Shown piece after piece: positions 36,639 to 46,664 of a stretch of 64,000 bases of DNA. The DNA comes from a bacterium (GTDB lineage: Bacteria > Zhuqueibacterota > Zhuqueibacteria > Residuimicrobiales > Oceaniaggregativiventaceae), in assembly GCA_029565675.1 (NCBI GenBank), contig JAKQNP010000002.1, positions 1 through 64,000 on the forward strand. Reading direction: 5' to 3'. The translations under genes and the position numbers were made by a program. The stretch's first letter is position 1. The number at the start of each line of letters is the position of its first letter. The notes below the pieces were generated by a model. It was not told where the DNA came from and searched no databases. It worked only from the letters and a program-made list of their open reading frames with translations.

Positions 36639-37409
36639 ATGATGGATGAAATGACACCGAACCCGAAACCAGCTGCATCGCAGGACCTGGGTCTGATCTC
36701 CCGCATCATCAACGTGTTTGCCGCGCCCCAACTGACTTTTAGAGCCGTGCAGATCAGACCGGCCTGGGTTATACCGCTGATTGTTCTGATCCTCATCGGA
36801 GTTTTGGTGGGTGAAGTGGTGGGTCCAATCGCTATGCGGGAACAGACTGAAAAAGCCATCGACATGTTGCGCGCACGCGACATGAGTCAGGAGCAAATCG
36901 ATGCCGCCATGCAGGCGATGGAAAACAATCCCATGACAAAAGCGATGCGACATCCTGTAGCCCGAGCGCTGGTGATTGTTTTGGTCAGCCTGCTCAGCGT
37001 TTTTTTTCTCGCCGCTCTGTGGCTGTTGGTCGGCAAGGTGATATTTGAGGGGAGGGTTACATTTGGGCAAATGCTCGGCCTGGTCACTTATCACTCGTTT
37101 ATCAGCACCCTCGGCGGTTTGATCAAACTGCCGCTGATGGTTGCCAAATCGAGTGTGGATGTCCATTTCAGCCTGGCCACCTTCCTCAACATCACCCCAA
37201 CGGGATTTCTGCAGAATTTTTTCTATGCCCTGATGTCGAAAATTGAGATATTTTCCATCTGGTCTCTGGCGGTGTTGGCCATCGGGCTGGCGGTGTTGGT
37301 GAGCAAACCGCTCAAGTCGGTTTTGCCGTGGGTCATTGGAATCTATGCGATTTATTATCTGGGCTCATCGGCTTTTTATGCTCTGGGCGCCATGTTGGGC
37401 GGCATGTAG
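36639..37409 (+). CDS. YIP1-family membrane protein
   Basis: A 256-residue integral-membrane protein with a cytoplasmic N-terminus (ISRIINVFAAPQLTFRAVQI, the usual YIP1-domain opening) and about five hydrophobic helices: residues 43-63, 105-130, 136-158, around 200-225 and 232-252. Between the first two helices a charged segment (ARDMSQEQIDAAMQAMENNP) is typical of bacterial YIP1 proteins. The function of bacterial members is unknown. AGAGGAAACC precedes the double ATG. It sits 59 bases ahead of the TolC gene and could be the first gene of the export operon. Confidence 0.8.
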   Translation: MMDEMTPNPKPAASQDLGLISRIINVFAAPQLTFRAVQIRPAWVIPLIVLILIGVLVGEVVGPIAMREQTEKAIDMLRARDMSQEQIDAAMQAMENNPMTKAMRHPVARALVIVLVSLLSVFFLAALWLLVGKVIFEGRVTFGQMLGLVTYHSFISTLGGLIKLPLMVAKSSVDVHFSLATFLNITPTGFLQNFFYALMSKIEIFSIWSLAVLAIGLAVLVSKPLKSVLPWVIGIYAIYYLGSSAFYALGAMLGGM

Positions 37410-37468
37410 AAATCGACACTGATGTTATCCGCACTAAACCGTAGATTAATCGAGTCGGGAGTTTTGGC

Positions 37469-38830
37469 ATGACGGGAAAAACTTTACTGCGCAGCGTTTC
37501 TTTGTTGTTTGCCTTGGTTGGAACAGGCTTTGGTCAGCTTGTGAGTCTGGATGAATGCATCGAAATTGCGCTGAAAAACAATTCGACGCTGCGCAACGCG
37601 GAACGCCGGGAGCAGGCGGCCGGAACCCAGGTCACGGACGCCTGGTCAGCCTTTTTGCCGACGATTTCGACATCGCTGTCGGCGGGCAAGTCGATCCGGG
37701 GTGCCCGGGTGGATCAGGAAAATGTGCCGGTGGGCTACGATTCTTCGACCAATCGCATGTTGTTCGATCAACAACAAATTACCCAGCCGCGCAGCGAGTT
37801 CAATTCACATTCGGCATCGATATCACTGAACCAAAATTTATGGGATTTTGGCCGCAGCAGCAATGTGATCCGTCAGAGCAAGGCGTTGCAATCGGCGTCC
37901 CGTTTTTCGAGGGAACAGACGGAGCTGGATGTGGTTTTGCAAGTCAAGATCGCTTATTTTGAATTGCTCAAGCAACTCCACCTGCAGGAGGTCTATGAAA
38001 AGGCAGTGGCTTTGGCACAACAGCAATTGGATGAAGCACAGACGCGGCTGGATATCGGTTTGGTTTCAAAGGCCGAGGTTTATGCCGCACGGGTCAATTT
38101 GGGCAGCAACCGCGCCGCTCTGCTTGAACAGCAGAATTTGGTCGAGTTTGGCCGAGCGGATCTCAATTACGCCATAGGGCGGGATCCAGGAACGCCAATC
38201 GAAGTCACCGAGGACCGCAGCGAACCGATTTTTCCCGATCAGCATATCGAACAGGCGGTCGAAACTGCGATTGCCGGCAACAAAACAATAAAAATATTCG
38301 AGTTAGAGGCAAGAAGCAATCTCTTTGCCTATCAGGCTGCAAAAGCACGCTATATGCCGGCGTTGGGGTTTGGTGCGTCCTACAGCCGCGCCAACGACGA
38401 TTACAGCCGGGTTTACTCGAGCAATTTGGATGAGGATTATTCAGTAAACCTGGGTCTTTCTTTTCAGCTGAATTTGTTCAATGGTTTTACCGATCAAGCC
38501 GCGATTCAGCGCCAGCAGTTGAGCTATGAAATCGCACTGGAAGATTTAACCGAAGCGAGACGGATCGTGATCGCCAACGTCAAACAGTATTTCCTTCGTC
38601 TTGCTGCCTATCGGGATTTGCTCGAAATCAACCGTGAAAACATCGAGGCGGCTGAGGAAAACTTGCGGTTGCAGCAAGAAAGACGCCGAGTCGGCTCTGG
38701 CACCGAGCTCGAAGTGGCACAGGCGCAGGTTCAATTGACGGAAGCCCACAGCAGCTATGTGCGCGCCGAATATGATGCCAAAATCGCCCGCGCGCGATTG
38801 GAGTCGGTTTTGGGAATAAGCAGTCGTTGA
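37469..38830 (+). CDS. TolC-family outer-membrane efflux protein
   Basis: A 453-residue protein: signal peptide (1-21), then two homologous OEP halves of coiled-coil helices and short barrel strands (LDECIEIALKNNSTLRNAER; LQVKIAYFELLKQLHLQEVY; ARYMPALGFGASYSRANDDY; LNLFNGFTDQAAIQRQQLSY; LEVAQAQVQLTEAHSSYVRA). These form the trimeric outer-membrane channel of tripartite exporters. It is followed by adaptor, ATPase and two permease genes, so it is the exit duct of that system. Confidence 0.95.
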   Translation: MTGKTLLRSVSLLFALVGTGFGQLVSLDECIEIALKNNSTLRNAERREQAAGTQVTDAWSAFLPTISTSLSAGKSIRGARVDQENVPVGYDSSTNRMLFDQQQITQPRSEFNSHSASISLNQNLWDFGRSSNVIRQSKALQSASRFSREQTELDVVLQVKIAYFELLKQLHLQEVYEKAVALAQQQLDEAQTRLDIGLVSKAEVYAARVNLGSNRAALLEQQNLVEFGRADLNYAIGRDPGTPIEVTEDRSEPIFPDQHIEQAVETAIAGNKTIKIFELEARSNLFAYQAAKARYMPALGFGASYSRANDDYSRVYSSNLDEDYSVNLGLSFQLNLFNGFTDQAAIQRQQLSYEIALEDLTEARRIVIANVKQYFLRLAAYRDLLEINRENIEAAEENLRLQQERRRVGSGTELEVAQAQVQLTEAHSSYVRAEYDAKIARARLESVLGISSR

Positions 38831-38851
38831 TGCAAAGAACGGAGTTCAGGC

Positions 38852-40063
38852 ATGTCGAAAAGAAAAAAAGCGTTGTTGTTTCTCTGCCTGTTTTTGTTGA
38901 TCGCGGTCATGGCGGTGGTTACTTTAAAACGGGACAACGGCGGTACGATCGATGTTTCGGTTGAGGAGGTCAAGCGTGGTGATATCACGCGCACGGTTTC
39001 GGGATCGGGTTATATACAATCGGCCGTCGATGTGGATATTTCGGCGCGCATTCCTGCGGAGATCGTGACCATCCACGTGCGTGAAGGGGATACCGTCAAA
39101 CAAGGCCAGCTGTTGGTCGATTTGGACCGCACCCGGTATGAGGCGGCCCTGGAGCAAACTGAATCGCAGTTGCTTTCGGCGCGAGCGGATTTTAAGAAGG
39201 CGAACGCCGATTTTAGGCGTATTCAAGACTTGTTTGATAAAAACCTGACCTCGCAGGCAGACCTGGATGCGGCGGAAGCGCGCTTGTTGTCGTCTGAAAG
39301 TGCGGTACGGCAGATGGAGGCGTTGTTGCGCCAGGCAAAAGATGATTTGAGCAAAGCCCGGTTGTTGTCGCCCATGAACGGCACAGTGATCAAACGCTAC
39401 AAAGAGGTGGGTGAGATCGTAACCGGATCGCAATTTCAAGCCGATCCCATCCTCAATGTGGCCGATCTCAGCCGCATGGAAGTTTTGACCGAGATCGATG
39501 AAAACGATGTGGTTTTTGTCAAAATCGGCGACGAATGCCGAATCGAGGTCGATGCGATCCAGGATACCATTCTGCCGGGTCGGGTGTCGGAGATTGCTCA
39601 CATGGCAACCACCCGCGGCCGCGGGACCCAGGAGCAGGTGACCAATTTCGAGGTCAAGACGGCGGTGATCGAAGGGCATGCGAAATTGCGGCCGGGCATG
39701 TCGGCTACCGTCGATATTGCCACCGAAACCCGCTCCGGTGTTTTGTATCTCCCCATACAATGTGTAACAGCCCGGGAGGCGAAAAAGGACAGCGCTGCCA
39801 ATTCGCCGACTGCATCCCCGTCACTGTCGGGTGAAGGAAAGACCGATACACAAGAAGTCGTCTTTGTGGTCGAGGGAGATTCGGTGCGCATGGCCAAGGT
39901 CGAGACCGGTATCAGCGACGATACCAGTATCGAAATCATCAGCGGAGTACAGGAAGGTGAAAAAGTGGTATCGGGTAATTATAGAGCCTTGTCGAGCCAG
40001 TTGCAAGCAGGCAGCCGTGTAAAGGTCAAAAAAGATCTCGGCTATCGCAAGCCGTCAGATTGA
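38852..40063 (+). CDS. Periplasmic adaptor (HlyD/MacA-like membrane fusion protein)
   Basis: A 403-residue adaptor anchored by one N-terminal helix (about 7-25). The lipoyl/barrel-sandwich half-motifs are [20 protein letters not shown] and [20 protein letters not shown], separated by a coiled-coil hairpin (about 85-165). A beta-barrel and a membrane-proximal domain ([20 protein letters not shown]) follow. It bridges the ABC permeases and TolC. It ends 11 bases before the ATPase start and so is co-translated with it. Confidence 0.95.
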   Translation: MSKRKKALLFLCLFLLIAVMAVVTLKRDNGGTIDVSVEEVKRGDITRTVSGSGYIQSAVDVDISARIPAEIVTIHVREGDTVKQGQLLVDLDRTRYEAALEQTESQLLSARADFKKANADFRRIQDLFDKNLTSQADLDAAEARLLSSESAVRQMEALLRQAKDDLSKARLLSPMNGTVIKRYKEVGEIVTGSQFQADPILNVADLSRMEVLTEIDENDVVFVKIGDECRIEVDAIQDTILPGRVSEIAHMATTRGRGTQEQVTNFEVKTAVIEGHAKLRPGMSATVDIATETRSGVLYLPIQCVTAREAKKDSAANSPTASPSLSGEGKTDTQEVVFVVEGDSVRMAKVETGISDDTSIEIISGVQEGEKVVSGNYRALSSQLQAGSRVKVKKDLGYRKPSD

Positions 40064-40074
40064 GAGAGGACTCT

Positions 40075-40764
40075 ATGTTGATCCAATTGGAAAACATCAC
40101 CAAAAATTATCAAGTCGGAACAGTTACAGTCACTGCGCTGCAAGGTATCAGAATGGACATCGATCACAACGAATATGTGGCGATCATGGGTCCTTCAGGT
40201 TCCGGAAAATCGACCTTGATGAATATCCTGGGGTGCCTGGATACTCCGTCTTCGGGTTCTTATCTGCTCAACAACAATCGGATCAGCGATTTGGACGATG
40301 ATCGATTGGCGGAGATTCGCAATCGGGAGATCGGGTTTGTCTTTCAAACCTTTAATCTTTTGCCGCGTGCGAATGCTCTGCAAAACGTCGAATTGCCATT
40401 GATTTACCGCGGTTTGCCGGCAGCCAAACGGCGGACGCAAGCCAGAGATGCTTTGGCAAGTGTGGGCTTGGCTGACCGCATGGATCACAAACCGAACGAA
40501 CTGTCAGGCGGGCAGCGCCAGCGGGTTGCCATAGCCCGCGCTTTGGTCAACAATCCATCGATTATTCTGGCCGACGAACCGACCGGCAATCTCGACAGCA
40601 GAACCGGCGATGAGATCATGGAAATCTTTGAAGGGTTGCACGAAGCGGGAAACACCATCATCCTGGTTACCCACGAAGAATATATTGCTGAACATACCGA
40701 CCGCATCGTGCGTCTGCGCGACGGACTGATCGAACGCGATGAAGCCGCCAACGGCGGCCATTGA
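40075..40764 (+). CDS. ABC transporter ATP-binding protein (MacB/LolD type)
   Basis: A 229-residue stand-alone ATPase. Walker A is [18 protein letters not shown], the Q-loop [11 protein letters not shown], the signature [16 protein letters not shown], Walker [17 protein letters not shown], and the H-loop ILVTHEEY. It belongs to the lipoprotein/macrolide-export branch of ATPases that work with FtsX-like permeases. Start ATG 40075 follows GAGAGGACTCT; an upstream TTG overlapping the adaptor stop is possible but weaker. Confidence 0.96.
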   Translation: MLIQLENITKNYQVGTVTVTALQGIRMDIDHNEYVAIMGPSGSGKSTLMNILGCLDTPSSGSYLLNNNRISDLDDDRLAEIRNREIGFVFQTFNLLPRANALQNVELPLIYRGLPAAKRRTQARDALASVGLADRMDHKPNELSGGQRQRVAIARALVNNPSIILADEPTGNLDSRTGDEIMEIFEGLHEAGNTIILVTHEEYIAEHTDRIVRLRDGLIERDEAANGGH

Positions 40765-40829
40765 GTTGCACCTGTTGTTGGCTTGTGCAGCGACAGGTTG
40801 TTTGTGTGCCGAATCAAACGGACTGATCT

Positions 40830-42062
40830 ATGAAAATTGTGATCGCTATCTGGGAAGGCATGAAAATCGCCTTCGATGCCTTGCGCTCTTATAAGATGCG
40901 TTCGACTTTGACCACTCTGGGCATCATAATCGGCGTGACGACTGTGATTACCATCGTGGCGCTGATCCAGGGGTTGAACAAAGCGTTTACCAATCAGATC
41001 AGTTCTTTGGGAAGCGATACTCTGTATATCGCAAAATTCCCCTGGATGATGGAGGGCAACTCTTTCTGGGTTTATCGGAATCGCCGCAACATCACGGTCA
41101 AAGAGGCTGAAAAACTCGCTGACCTGTCGACGTTGGCGCAAGCAGTAGCACCGACCTTGTATACCAATCGGCCGATCAAATTTCAGGAGAATCAACTCGA
41201 GGGCGCGATCATCGTCGGAACCACGGAACAATATTTGATCACCGCGGGTTTCGTGCCTGAATACGGCCGTTTTTTAACTGCCAATGATGTCAGCCACAAT
41301 CGGCCGGTAGTGGTGCTGGGCAGTGAAATTGCCGAAAAGTTGTTTCCCAACTCCGATCCGCTGGGCAAGCGCATTACCCTTGGCGGTCACAAATTTCGCG
41401 TCATCGGAGTGCGCGAAAAACGGGGGACCTTTTTCGGCAACAATCTCGATGCGTATGCCTATATCCCGATCGGTGCGTTCCAGTCTCGTTTCGGAGCGCA
41501 ATTTCGGTCGGTGGAGATTGCGGTCAAGGTCAAATCACCCGAACTGCTGGATGAGGCGGAGCTCGAATTGACCGGTTTGATGCGGCGTATTCGGGGATTG
41601 AGCGGCGACAAGGAAAACGATTTTGCCGTCAACAAACAAGTCGCCTTGCAGGACACCTATCAGCGGCTCACCGGTGTCTTGTGGGCGGTGGCGATCGGGG
41701 TGGGGGCGATTTCTCTTTTGGTCGGCGGCATCGGCATCATGAATATCCTTCTGGTTTCGGTCACCGAAAGGACCCGCGAGATCGGTGTGCGCAAAGCGGT
41801 CGGCGCCCGGCGCGGGGATATTCTGCTGCAATTTCTCATCGAATCGGTGATGATTTGTGCGCTGGGGGTGACCATAGGAGTTGTTTTGGCGATCGGATTG
41901 GCCAAGGTGATTTCGGTGACCACGCCGTTGCCGGCATCGATTCAACTGTGGGTGGTTTTTCTCGGCCTTGGTTTTGTTTTTGCGATCGGTCTTTTTTTTG
42001 GGATCTATCCGGCGAGCAAGGCGGCGCGTCTCAACCCGATCGAGGCGTTGCGCTATGAATAG
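40830..42062 (+). CDS. ABC transporter permease (MacB/FtsX family), first of two
   Basis: A 410-residue permease with the MacB topology: helix 1 near residues 28-50 (TLTTLGIIIGVTTVITIVAL), a large periplasmic MacB_PCD domain (about 50-270), and three C-terminal helices in an FtsX domain (about 282-402). The conserved inner loop is LVSVTERTREIGVRKAVGAR and the end is PASKAARLNPIEALRYE. It pairs with the ATPase upstream and with a second, diverged permease downstream, so the functional permease is probably a heterodimer. Confidence 0.95.
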   Translation: MKIVIAIWEGMKIAFDALRSYKMRSTLTTLGIIIGVTTVITIVALIQGLNKAFTNQISSLGSDTLYIAKFPWMMEGNSFWVYRNRRNITVKEAEKLADLSTLAQAVAPTLYTNRPIKFQENQLEGAIIVGTTEQYLITAGFVPEYGRFLTANDVSHNRPVVVLGSEIAEKLFPNSDPLGKRITLGGHKFRVIGVREKRGTFFGNNLDAYAYIPIGAFQSRFGAQFRSVEIAVKVKSPELLDEAELELTGLMRRIRGLSGDKENDFAVNKQVALQDTYQRLTGVLWAVAIGVGAISLLVGGIGIMNILLVSVTERTREIGVRKAVGARRGDILLQFLIESVMICALGVTIGVVLAIGLAKVISVTTPLPASIQLWVVFLGLGFVFAIGLFFGIYPASKAARLNPIEALRYE

Positions 42063-42102
42063 TGCAAACACAACGAAGGGTGATCAAAGCTAGAGGTGGG
42101 TT

Positions 42103-43329
42103 GTGCAACTGGCTGAAAACATTCCAATCGCCCTGACGGCGGTGCGCGCGAATAAAATGCGCTCCATATTGACGTTGCTGGGAATAATTATCGGTGTTAT
42201 GACGATTATTACTATGCAATCCCTCATAACCGGCCTGCGCAAGAGCATTCACGAGCAGGTTACGGCGTTGGGCTCGAACGTCTTTCAGGTGCAAAAATTT
42301 CCGGCGATTCACACCGGCGGCGATATGTTCCGCAAGTACCGCAATCGGAAAAACATCACCCTGAAAGAGTACGAAGCGGTCAAAGAGCACGTCACTGCAG
42401 CCAAGAGCGTCGGCGCAGAATATTGGATGGGAGGCCAGGAGCTCCGGCACGGTGAACACAAAACTTTGCCGATCATCAGCGTGTGCGGTGGTACGCCAGA
42501 GTTTATCGACAACAACGGCTATGAAATCGGCGATGGCCGTTTCATCACCCCGCAGGACGTTGATCACAATCGGCAATATGTGGTGCTCGGTGCCGATGTG
42601 GCCAGGCAGCTTTTCCCCTATGATGATCCGCTGCAAAAAGAGATCAAAATCAGCGGCCGACGCTTTGAAGTGATTGGCGTTTTGCAATCGCGCGGCAGCA
42701 CTTTCGGCCAATCGCGCGATACCTATGTGGTGATCCCGATCGGTTCGTTCATCAAAGTGTTCGGCAAAGAGCGTTCGCTGAATATCACGGTTCAGGCCAT
42801 AAGTGCAGAGCTGTACAACACCGCGATGGAACAGACCACGGGGGTTATGCGCGTTGTGCGCAAAGTGCCGCCTGGCGAACCGAACGATTTCGATATTTTT
42901 TCCAACGATACATTGATCGAATTTTTTGACAATTTAACCCGCTATGTGCGCATTGTGGCGATTGCCATCGCCTCGATTTCTCTTCTGGTCGCCGGAATCG
43001 GTATCATGAATATCATGCTGGTCTCGGTAACGGAGCGAACCCGAGAGATCGGCATCCGCAAGTCGATCGGCGCCAAGCGACGCGATGTGCTGTGGCAGTT
43101 TTTGATCGAGGCGATTGTCTTATCTGAAGCGGGAGGCGTGATCGGCATTGTTCTCGGTTTGACGCTGGCCAGATTGGTCGCTTTGGTTTCACCGGTTCCG
43201 GCTGCTGTGCCGATCTGGACAGTGGTTTTGGGATTGCTCTTTTGTTCGGCTGTGGGTTTGATTTTTGGCGTCTATCCGGCGACAAAGGCCGCCCGCCTGG
43301 ATCCGATTGTTGCTCTGCGTTTTGAGTGA
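42103..43329 (+). CDS. ABC transporter permease (MacB/FtsX family), second of two
   Basis: A 408-residue permease of the same architecture as its upstream neighbour: ILTLLGIIIGVMTIITMQSL near the N-terminus, a periplasmic domain, IGIMNIMLVSVTERTREIGI in the FtsX part and the end PATKAARLDPIVALRFE. Start is GTG at 42103 after AGAGGTGGGTT. Sequence similarity to the first permease points to an old gene duplication with divergence in the periplasmic domain. Confidence 0.95.
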   Translation: MQLAENIPIALTAVRANKMRSILTLLGIIIGVMTIITMQSLITGLRKSIHEQVTALGSNVFQVQKFPAIHTGGDMFRKYRNRKNITLKEYEAVKEHVTAAKSVGAEYWMGGQELRHGEHKTLPIISVCGGTPEFIDNNGYEIGDGRFITPQDVDHNRQYVVLGADVARQLFPYDDPLQKEIKISGRRFEVIGVLQSRGSTFGQSRDTYVVIPIGSFIKVFGKERSLNITVQAISAELYNTAMEQTTGVMRVVRKVPPGEPNDFDIFSNDTLIEFFDNLTRYVRIVAIAIASISLLVAGIGIMNIMLVSVTERTREIGIRKSIGAKRRDVLWQFLIEAIVLSEAGGVIGIVLGLTLARLVALVSPVPAAVPIWTVVLGLLFCSAVGLIFGVYPATKAARLDPIVALRFE

Positions 43330-43398
43330 TCCAAAATCGGTCCGCCGAGTGGAATAGGCGGTCTGCAGGGACATCGAGAAATGATCTCTGGAGGAGAT

Positions 43399-43737
43399 AT
43401 GCAAGTCACGGAAAAGATGATCGGGGATGTATTGGTTTTACAGCTCGAGGGTGAATTGATGGGTGGCGGCGAGATGGACCGTTTTCGCAAGACTGTTGAC
43501 CAGGCGATTGAGAATGAAACAGTCGACGTGGTCGTCGATATGGCCAAGGTGAGCTGGATGAACAGCTCAGGGTTGGGAATGCTGATCAGCGCGCTGACCA
43601 GTTTGCGAAGCAGCGGCGGTGATCTCAAGTTGGCCAATCTCAACGATCGTTTGCGCAGGCCGATCCAAATCACCAAGCTTGATTCCATCTTTAAAGAGTT
43701 CGATTCTGTGGAGAGCGCAGTGAAAAGTTTTAAATAG
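43399..43737 (+). CDS. STAS-domain anti-sigma factor antagonist
   Basis: A 112-residue single-domain protein of the SpoIIAA/RsbV type. The phospho-acceptor loop is VSWMNSSGLGML (Ser56/Ser57); the more common Asp before the serines is Asn here. Such proteins free a sigma factor or act in partner-switch signalling after dephosphorylation. Start at 43399 is set by GGAGGAG. No anti-sigma kinase, phosphatase or sigma factor gene is visible next to it; the pentapeptide-repeat gene begins 10 bases later and is probably co-transcribed. Confidence 0.9.
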   Translation: MQVTEKMIGDVLVLQLEGELMGGGEMDRFRKTVDQAIENETVDVVVDMAKVSWMNSSGLGMLISALTSLRSSGGDLKLANLNDRLRRPIQITKLDSIFKEFDSVESAVKSFK

Positions 43738-43747
43738 GGGAAAGCTT

Positions 43748-44320
43748 ATGCCAGCATTGACACGAGAACAAGCCCTTGAACGAATTCGAAGCGGTCAATC
43801 GATGGCCGGCCTCGATCTGCGCAATATCGATCTCTCCTACGAGTCGATGCGAAAAATTGATTTCACCGGCGCAGATTTGACCGATGCTCATTTGCAAAAT
43901 TCCAATCTGGAAGAGGCCGACTTCAGCCGCGCCAACCTGAGCGGTTCATTTATGTTCGGCTGCAATTTGTACGGCGCCCGTCTTGACGGTGCGATGCTGG
44001 AAAATACCAATCTTCAGGACAGCAACCTCGAAAAGGCATCTCTGCGCGGCGCCAACATGAACCACATCAGTTTGTTCGGCTCCTCGCTGGAGGAAGCTGA
44101 TCTTGGGGATGCCGATCTTTCCCGTGCGCGAATGAAACGCGCCAATCTCAAAAATGCCAACCTGGACCATGCCAATCTGCAAAGCGCTCATCTCGAGCGC
44201 GCCGATCTGAGCGGCGCTTCTTTTGTCGATGCAAATCTGGCAGAGGCCTCTCTCAAGAGCGCGCGTTTTCAGCCGCAGCAGTTTGCCAAAAGCCATATCG
44301 ATGGGGTACAAGGTTTGTAA
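43748..44320 (+). CDS. Pentapeptide-repeat protein
   Basis: A 190-residue protein made almost entirely of A(D/N)LXX repeats from residue 20 (e.g. FTGADLTDAHLQNSNLEEAD, RANLKNANLDHANLQSAHLE), which fold into a right-handed quadrilateral beta-helix. No signal peptide is present, so it is cytoplasmic. The N-terminus (LTREQALERIRSGQSMAGLD) is a usual cap. Function is unknown; some family members mimic DNA and bind gyrase, most are uncharacterised. Directly downstream of the STAS gene. Confidence 0.9.
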   Translation: MPALTREQALERIRSGQSMAGLDLRNIDLSYESMRKIDFTGADLTDAHLQNSNLEEADFSRANLSGSFMFGCNLYGARLDGAMLENTNLQDSNLEKASLRGANMNHISLFGSSLEEADLGDADLSRARMKRANLKNANLDHANLQSAHLERADLSGASFVDANLAEASLKSARFQPQQFAKSHIDGVQGL

Positions 44321-44422
44321 GGCTGTCCTCTGCAAAGCTGGAGCGGCCACACGACCTGCCGATCACTCGACGGCCGCGATGATCTGGTTGTAGGCTCTCG
44401 ATGCTTAAATCGAAGGAATGCA

Positions 44423-45406
44423 ATGAAAGAAGCGAACCGTTTGAAAATCGATGTTTGGCGCGAGAGCATTGATCGCCGAATGCTGGCATGGATCGATAGC
44501 CAGGAGCCTGCTTCGCTCTATGAACCGATGCGCTATGCAGTCACGGCTGGCGGCAAAAAGCTGCGACCGCTGTTGCTGTTGTTGTTTGGTGAGGCCGTCG
44601 GCAGTGACCCTGAGACTCTTTTCGATGCGGCGGCGGCCATCGAACTGGTACACGATTTCTCTCTGGTGCACGATGACATCATGGATCACGATAGTTTGCG
44701 CCGGGGGAGGCCGACTGTTCATGCGCAATGGGACGAAAGCATCGCCATCCTTGCAGGAGATTGCCTGTTGGTCTATGCATTTCGGGTTCTTTCCTCTGTT
44801 CCTTCTCCACACGCCATTGCCGCAGTTCAGCGCTTTGCCGAGGATATCATCGGGGTTTGCGAAGGCCAGGCCTATGACAAAGCCTTCGAGAACCGCGATT
44901 CGGTTGCCATCAAAGAATACACCAACATGATCGGTCTGAAAACCGGCAGACTTTTTGCCCTTTGCTGTGAATTGGGAGTGTTGTTGGGGCAGGGTACTCC
45001 CGAAGAACAGAAACAAGCCCGGCAGTATGGCCTGCAACTCGGTTTTGCTTTTCAGGTGCAGGATGATCTGCTCGACCTGGTCGGCAAACAAGAGATTCTG
45101 GGGAAAGATGTGGGCAGCGATCTCAAAGAGGGCAAGAAGACCTTTCTGATTCTGCATGCGCTGGAAAATGGAACACCTGAACTTTGCCGCCAGCTCTACG
45201 CTTTTCTCCATCAAAAAAATCTCGATGAGCGGGACATTCAGCAGGTTATCGGGCTGTTGACCGAGACCGGCACGCTGCAGCAGACAAAGAAAGTGATTGC
45301 AGATGCTTTGACGAAAGCTCGCGCCGCACTGGAAGTGTTTCGCCTCACACCGGCGCGCGGAATCTTGTCCGAGGTATTGGAACTGGTCGAAGAGCGTCAG
45401 GCCTAG
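44423..45406 (+). CDS. Polyprenyl diphosphate synthase (trans-isoprenyl diphosphate synthase)
   Basis: A 327-residue enzyme chaining isopentenyl diphosphate onto an allylic primer. First Asp-rich motif: Asp84, Asp85 and Asp88 in SLVHDDIMDHDSLRRGRPTV; the substrate loop is AGGKKLRPLL; the second motif is FQVQDDLLDLVG. The small insertion in the first motif (DDIMD) is of the short/medium-chain bacterial type (FPP/GGPP). Product chain length cannot be read reliably. The convergent UbiA prenyltransferase about 2 kb downstream could use a related product in menaquinone synthesis. Confidence 0.93.
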   Translation: MKEANRLKIDVWRESIDRRMLAWIDSQEPASLYEPMRYAVTAGGKKLRPLLLLLFGEAVGSDPETLFDAAAAIELVHDFSLVHDDIMDHDSLRRGRPTVHAQWDESIAILAGDCLLVYAFRVLSSVPSPHAIAAVQRFAEDIIGVCEGQAYDKAFENRDSVAIKEYTNMIGLKTGRLFALCCELGVLLGQGTPEEQKQARQYGLQLGFAFQVQDDLLDLVGKQEILGKDVGSDLKEGKKTFLILHALENGTPELCRQLYAFLHQKNLDERDIQQVIGLLTETGTLQQTKKVIADALTKARAALEVFRLTPARGILSEVLELVEERQA

Positions 45407-45463
45407 GCCAACCGCGACCGACTAGACCGATGACTTGTGAACGTCAATCGCTTTTCAGCCCGC

Positions 45464-46627
45464 CTACCTTTTTTCGAATTGTCCGGATTGGATTTCTTTT
45501 ATCAATTGATCGAGCAAAGTGGCGCCTTCCCGTGCCTCCTGTGTCCTGTTCTGCAGCACCAGGTATCTTCGCCATGTTTGCAGGTGGTTGGTTATGAGTC
45601 GGGCGTCGTTGGAATCGAGGATATCCAGGGCCAACAGCTCCTCGGTCAGCCGGCGTGATTCCGGCCAATTCTTGACTTGCCAAAAACGATTCATGGAGAG
45701 AAAATAAGCGGCTTTGCAGTTTTTTGCAAATTCCTCGCTATCCCAATAACGAAAAGTGGCATCGGCGAGGATTTGGAAAGCCAAGGAGTAATTTTGTTCG
45801 TCGAATAGAGCTCTGCCCCAGGTTTGATAGAGAGAGACTTCGAAACGCACATTCGAGCGGGAGTCGGCGTTAAAACTCTGGGCCAGCAGCACATACTCGT
45901 AGGCCGTGGTGTAGTCCTGATTTTCTTTGCTCAGGTACGCCCGGTTGTAAGCCAGCAAGCCGAGCAATTCGGTATTGTTGATGATCCGGCCTTTTGAATT
46001 TTCATAGGCGTATAGACGATCAAACCCGATCTGCGCAGCTTCGTTTTGCGGATAAAAGCGGCGCAAATAAACTGAATAATCGTGCAGATTGCGCATGATG
46101 TCAAAACCCATGGGCGTTGTGTTTTCCACCGCGATCTGCTCGGTAAAATTGTGAAACAGCGTGTAGGTGTGCGAAGGGGTTTCAAATGCCTCAGTGCTCC
46201 AGCCGAGATCATCACAGACCAGATTGAAGAGGATGGTGCCGGCAACACAGTTGAACTGCCTGCGCCGCACCACGTCGATCAGGGTGGTGGCTTGCTCGCG
46301 ATAGGTCAGCAACCAGTTGGCATGCAGATAGGAAAAGACTTTGGCGGCTGAACCGACTCGATCAGCGGAGTCGAAGTGGTAATCGCGCAGACTTTGCAGC
46401 AGCTCGTCATACCAGCGGCGATAAAAAGCGAGCGAATCGGGGTGGTCGACTCCAGAGAGGATGAACGCCGCTTCGATCAACAAAAAGTCATCGAGACGGT
46501 GATCGGCGATATCGGACTGCAGATGGATTTCCAACTCTGAAAGGACCGGAGTCGATGACCGGATTTGTCCGCTGGCAAAACCGAGCAACAGAAGAATTGC
46601 TGAAACGAGCGATTTTTGGTTGAACAA
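45464..46627 (-). CDS. Exported transglutaminase-like (SirB1-type) protein with helical repeat C-terminus
   Basis: A 387-residue protein with a signal peptide (1-20). The transglutaminase-like core has the triad candidates Cys127 in RQFNCVAGTILFNLVCDDLG, His153 in SHTYTLFHNF and the acidic/amide pair in VENTTPMGFD (about 168). The C-terminal half (about 215-385) is helical and TPR-like (AYNRAYLSKENQDYTTAYEY). It is the last gene of a minus-strand operon with UbiA and CPBP genes. Peptidase or structural role unknown. Confidence 0.75.
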   Translation of the reverse strand: MFNQKSLVSAILLLLGFASGQIRSSTPVLSELEIHLQSDIADHRLDDFLLIEAAFILSGVDHPDSLAFYRRWYDELLQSLRDYHFDSADRVGSAAKVFSYLHANWLLTYREQATTLIDVVRRRQFNCVAGTILFNLVCDDLGWSTEAFETPSHTYTLFHNFTEQIAVENTTPMGFDIMRNLHDYSVYLRRFYPQNEAAQIGFDRLYAYENSKGRIINNTELLGLLAYNRAYLSKENQDYTTAYEYVLLAQSFNADSRSNVRFEVSLYQTWGRALFDEQNYSLAFQILADATFRYWDSEEFAKNCKAAYFLSMNRFWQVKNWPESRRLTEELLALDILDSNDARLITNHLQTWRRYLVLQNRTQEAREGATLLDQLIKEIQSGQFEKR

Positions 46628-46664
46628 GACTTACCTCATATTCAAAAAACAATCGACAAGCGCC

